The notes beneath the pieces were generated by a model. It ran no database searches. It worked only from the letters and a program-made list of their open reading frames with translations, and had not been told where the DNA came from. DNA of 64,000 nt from Rhexocercosporidium sp. MPI-PUGE-AT-0058 (Eukaryota > Ascomycota > Leotiomycetes > Helotiales): assembly GCA_020746875.1 (NCBI GenBank), contig JAGTJL010000017.1, forward strand, positions 310,001-374,000, given 5' to 3'. Below, in pieces: positions 60,323 to 64,000 of the stretch (positions within the stretch are counted from its first letter, which is position 1; each line of letters opens with the position of its first letter). Made by a program: the position numbers and the translations under genes.

Positions 60323-61204
60323 TAAATCCACTAACCGGAATGCGGCTATCCGACTTATCGCGGCCTGACCCTTATTTTAAGTAACGCGAAAGCGTATTAA
60401 TATATTAGTAATTAAAGTATTAGTATCGCGGACGCTATTATTAAGAGAAAAAATAATTATTATATATACGCTTATTTATTTTATTAATATAGAATCGGGC
60501 CCGTAATATAAAGAAGCCGAGGCTTTTATAATATAAATAAAATCAATTTTACTTATATTTCTAATTACGCCGGCGTTTTATTTCTTTTACGAGTAACTTT
60601 CTTTATATATACGCTTCTTCTCTGGACTTCTTTAAAGGCCAGAAATTAGTTTTTTAAGTCTATTTTCCCTGAACCTCTACGAAACTTTGCTTAATGTGAA
60701 CTCTATCTGACATATTTCTGCCCCTCGACTCAGCTGCAGTCTGCGCAGTGTCCGAGCTCGGTCTGTGATGCGTAGCTTTGAGTGTAAGAGAGGCACTTGA
60801 AGTTGAGGTAGATTATAGTGCGTTTTAGTTCGTGTTAGCAGCCTTCGTAAGTTATGGTTATGCCAGTGTAGCACATTTTAGTAAGTCGGCTCGAGTAGAT
60901 ATTACTTCACATTCCTATATAGAGTGAAGAGGACAGACTGAGGTATCAACCCTACAGTCCTCAGATCAAAATCCTTGTAACCACTTCGGTCTGGCTGCAA
61001 TCACTGCCAGCCTTCCTGTTCCAACTCGTGCTTCTCTATCTGTATTTTCTATTCGACGACGCAGGCTTGTTTGCAGATGCGCACCAGAAAAACAACTATC
61101 CATCTTCAATCAACCCCGGCCAATGTGCCCCCTCTGTCTCCTTCGCAACCGACTTCCGTCTCAACGGTTCAGGGCTGACAATAGGTGTATCGACTACATG
61201 CTTG
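60323..61204. other. Right edge of the repeat block and unique spacer
   Basis: 60600-60712 resembles the reverse complement of 46325-46440, ending with LTR-like CTGACA. Beyond about 60715 the base composition becomes normal; no gene recognised up to 61204. Confidence 0.45.
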
Positions 61205-61336
61205 TTAATGTGAATATGCTGTATGGTAGCTGACTGCACAACAGGTGTAACCACTGGAGCATGTCCAGCACTGCTCTCTAAACTTATAGAGATGTCCACA
61301 TTCTCGGTACCGGGCGTGTAAATCTACGATACACAT
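61205..61336 (-). CDS. Small Cys-rich protein (MC-module family), 43 aa, possibly incomplete
   Basis: ATG at 61336, stop TAA at 61205-61207. The protein starts MCIVDLHARYRECGH, with Cys2, Tyr10, Cys13 and His15, then Cys23 and Cys26 (CWTC) and Cys31-Cys32. The Cys2/Tyr10/Cys13/His15 spacing is identical to that of the two neighbours. A zinc-binding module is likely. It is short, so the tail may come from a second exon (an open minus-strand piece runs on at 61096-61204) that I could not join. Promoter side faces the 62038 gene. Confidence 0.5.
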   Translation of the reverse strand: MCIVDLHARYRECGHLYKFREQCWTCSSGYTCCAVSYHTAYSH

Positions 61337-61646
61337 GTTAGCGGTTTTTTGAGATAGAAGGTATTACACCAGATTGGAGGAGCGCGAGTTGAGAAGTAAG
61401 TATGCCGCCCTTTCAAGAGATAATGCCTTGTCTTTCTTATCCTTGCTTCACATAAAGTTGAGTTTGTCCGCTTCCGATTTGAACTTCAGTTGAGCAGGGG
61501 TATGTGAGGGGGGAGCAATGATATGGTAGAGCATAGGGTTCACAGCAAAGTAAAACTATTCCGAGAGAGTAAGGAAAACTAAAAAAAATAAAAAAGTTTC
61601 CGATATTCATCTATGTCCTTCAGATCACAGCCTACTCCATATAATT

Positions 61647-62038
61647 CTACGCCCAATCAACCCACCTCCAATCCCGAAACCTCACATTCCTACGTAAAGC
61701 CTCTGCCAGCTCATCTAATACCTCAATTACAGGTTCATATCTCTTCTCTAGCTGACGCTGCTGGTATAATCCCCAAAGCTGTGTGCCAAACGCAACCAAC
61801 GAGAAGCCTAAAATAAAAACCAGACCAAGTCGTTGAGATCGATCTCCTGGACTGTTTGCGGGAAGTTGAAGCCGTTGGGATTCAAGGCCTTTCTAGTGCA
61901 GCGCCGACATAAACCATCGAATTCTTGATCGATGTGCCGAGTTGTTAGGAGGGTGCAATTGGGAAGGTGACAAACTTGTATTTTGGCCCCTTTGTGCTTG
62001 TAGCGTAGGTAAGTTGTTGTGGTTTTCGTTTGGCACAT
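61647..62038 (-). CDS. Small zinc-ribbon-like protein (MC-module family), 114 aa
   Basis: ATG at 62038, two exons (61826-62038 and 61647-61778) with a 47-bp intron, phase 0. Starts MCQTKTTTTYLRYKHKGAK. Cys2, Tyr10, His15, Cys23, PNC at 26-28 and CRRC (44-47) are visible. Position 13 is Tyr instead of Cys. It continues to ALNPNGFNFPQT and a helical charged C-terminus (QRQLEKRYEPVIEVLDELAE). The intron choice is the least certain part. It is divergent from the 62519 gene, with 480 bp between the starts. Function unknown. Confidence 0.65.
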
Positions 62039-62518
62039 TTTGTAGTCTGGTGGGGGATTGAGGTTGCGACTGAGATTAAAGTTGGTATATCGCCAAAGTT
62101 AGTTTGCGTATTGAGGCATGATGCACAAGCCAGATATTAAGAAGATTTCAGTGTCTTCCCCGGGATATACCGTTCTCTTTGTAGGAAAGCCAATTCTGGA
62201 TGCAGGGCTTGACAGTGGACCCAAATTTTGTAATTCTGCAAGCGAGCGACCTTTAACCAGCCAACACTTCAACTATGTGACGCATCCACGAATTCTCATC
62301 ATACCTCCTCAGGCCGAAAGCGGTGCAACTCGGAGTTGCAAGAAGTTAACATAGTCCTGCCGTTCGCAGCTACTTGTACCATTTTATTTCTTTGTTTTCC
62401 ACCCTGGTTTCAACTTGTAATTAAGCGAGACGAAAGGGGGTCTTATCGTTGAACAGGCCAAATCCAACACTTCAATATAATTCTACCTACTTTCGAACGA
62501 CACTCAATCACCACCGGT

Positions 62519-63758
62519 ATGTGTATATTAATGCAAATAAATGTCTACCATTATTGCTCTCACACGCAGAGGGTGTCTGTGCCTAGTGTAAATCCCAACT
62601 GTGGCAGAGAGGTCCTTGGGCGGGGATACTTGATGGGAGAATGGTGTCCTCGTTGCAGGTGAACATGCCAACCAATTTCCAAGTTTGGTCTTCTAACGCA
62701 AGTGAACAGATGGACAGGATTCATAGCTCCTTATGAGTACGTAGAGTTCGCAGAAGGACTTCCCTGTAAAGGCTACACCGGCAAAGTCACCAGGACCGTC
62801 AAACTCGACCCGGGAGAGTTCAAACATCCAAAGACAAAAGAGCAGATCTGGGCTGGTCGAATAGAGTACCAAAAAAGAATGTTAGAGTTCCGAGGAGACC
62901 AAGAGGTCGAGAAGTATACCAAGATTCGAGACCTCGAAGAGCAACAAGAACCACCAATCTCGGATCTCGACCGGACTTACTTGATGGAGGAGAACGAGGA
63001 AAATGAACCCGACTTCAATCACTGTCCGGCCCTTTTCTACAATCTGAACCAGGATGCGATTCCTGATGATAAGGAGGTCTGTGGTATCTGTACGGAGAAG
63101 TTGAAAACGCTTGATGTGGATGGGCGTTGCGCGAGTGGTCTTCTGATCGTCCTCCTACCTTGCGATCATTATTTTGGACAACGCTGCATTACGCAATGGA
63201 TGAGAGATCCGAAAACTCCTACTTGTCCTGAGTGTCGACATCGGTACAAGATCAAGTACCAGATCCCGCCTGGGGGATTGAGTGCTGTTGTGCCTCCGGG
63301 GTTTGAGGAACAACTACTCGTTGACTTTTATTTGGATGTGGATGTACGATGGTTGTACTTGAGATTGATGCTCATTTATTATCTTAAGATGGCTTTCATC
63401 GCTGTTCTATTCGCGCCTTTTCCGGTATGTAGCTACTACTTCAGGTTATTGGAAGCTTTACTGACGAGAGATACAGTGGATGAGTTGGACGAATCTATGG
63501 ATGCTCACATTCGGAGGAATTCTCTTCTACTGCTCGTTCATTCAACTGATACAACTAACCCCTGTTTTCTCGCCACGGGAACGGATAATTCAGAACCGCT
63601 TCGCGGTCTTTTCTGCCTTTGGAAATACGATCGAGCTTCTTTTCGCTAGGGCGATTGGTGTTCCGGGGCCTTCTCTGCTGGTTTATGGTGCGTCGAGTTG
63701 GGTTTTACTCACGGCGATGATTTATATTTTCAGACCGACATTCCGTCTACCTGTGTAA
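62519..63758 (+). CDS. RING-type, multi-pass membrane protein with MC-type zinc module, 378 aa
   Basis: Exons: 62519-62658, 62710-63424 and 63477-63758; introns 51 and 52 bp, phase-consistent. It begins MCILMQINVYHYCSH (Cys2, Tyr10, Cys13, His15), then PNC at 26-28 and CPRC (43-46). A charged linker (about 90-150) is rich in Glu. A RING domain follows at 171-222: CGIC, then CDHYFGQRC, then CPEC (Cys171, 174, 198, His200, Cys206, 219, 222). Three hydrophobic segments (about LMLIYYLKMAFIAVLF, LWMLTFGGILFYCSF and SSWVLLTAMIYIF) end the protein. A membrane-bound ubiquitin ligase is the obvious reading. The RING site has Gly where the second His is usual. Joined by hand; start chosen by the MC motif shared with neighbours. 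Confidence 0.8.
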
Positions 63759-64000
63759 AAAGTGAAACAAATCAGCTCAATAGAGCTGGAAATCAACTTG
63801 TTGTCATAAACACATTAAGCAGAATGTGGATGTATTGAAGTGTTGTGGTTATGTTGAGACGAGGAGATGTAAGATGCAGCCGACTTGCGATTGTAAAGGT
63901 CCAAGTTGGTCGGATTGCAAGCACTTCATAAATAATCCGAGTAGAAAATCAAGAGCTTTTGGAGTATGTATTATCGTGCATCTTGTAATAAGTTACAGGA
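63759..64000. other. 3' flank of the RING gene
   Basis: 242 bp to the window end; no gene recognised. Confidence 0.5.

Overview
The window looks like nuclear DNA of a filamentous ascomycete (Pezizomycotina; a leotiomycete is plausible but unproven). The evidence is short 44-72 bp spliceosomal introns, a HET-domain gene, GFA, DUF6594 and TMEM16 (nhTMEM16-like) genes of fungal type, a solitary dispersed 5S rRNA gene, and AT-rich transposon blocks whose coding frames are eroded by C-to-T and G-to-A changes (repeat-induced point mutation, RIP).

Layout. 1-6.2 kb: AT-rich; the 3' part of a Ty3/gypsy element with its 3' LTR, then a Tc1/mariner element with both inverted repeats and a TA duplication. 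6.5-7.1 kb: a small gene. 7.3-8.9 kb: a RIP-eroded Fot1/pogo element. 8.9-44.4 kb: a gene island of normal composition. Genes that read as intact are DUF6594, an NAD(P)-binding protein, acyltransferase 3, a DAPG-hydrolase-like protein, a GFA protein, a cytochrome b2-type dehydrogenase, a secreted protein, a HET protein, a metallophosphoesterase and a TMEM16 scramblase. Among them lie decayed genes: a GH3 beta-glucosidase, three aminoglycoside-phosphotransferase-like (APH) genes and an FAD monooxygenase remnant. 44.5-60.7 kb: a nested transposon block with a (TAA)n tract, a Ty3/gypsy relic on the minus strand, a complete but RIP-killed Ty1/copia element (185-bp LTRs, AAAAT duplication) and a second Fot1/pogo element with 46-bp inverted repeats. 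61.2-63.8 kb: three tightly packed genes sharing one N-terminal Cys/His signature; one also carries a RING domain and membrane segments.

Exon joins were worked out by hand from donor and acceptor sites and reading phase. The 5-exon DUF6594, 7-exon TMEM16 and 3-exon RING models are phase-consistent throughout. The likeliest new item is the three-gene Cys/His cluster at the right end. The island is otherwise a mixture of housekeeping genes and decaying secondary-metabolism or plant-polymer genes; nothing in it resembles a known defence system.
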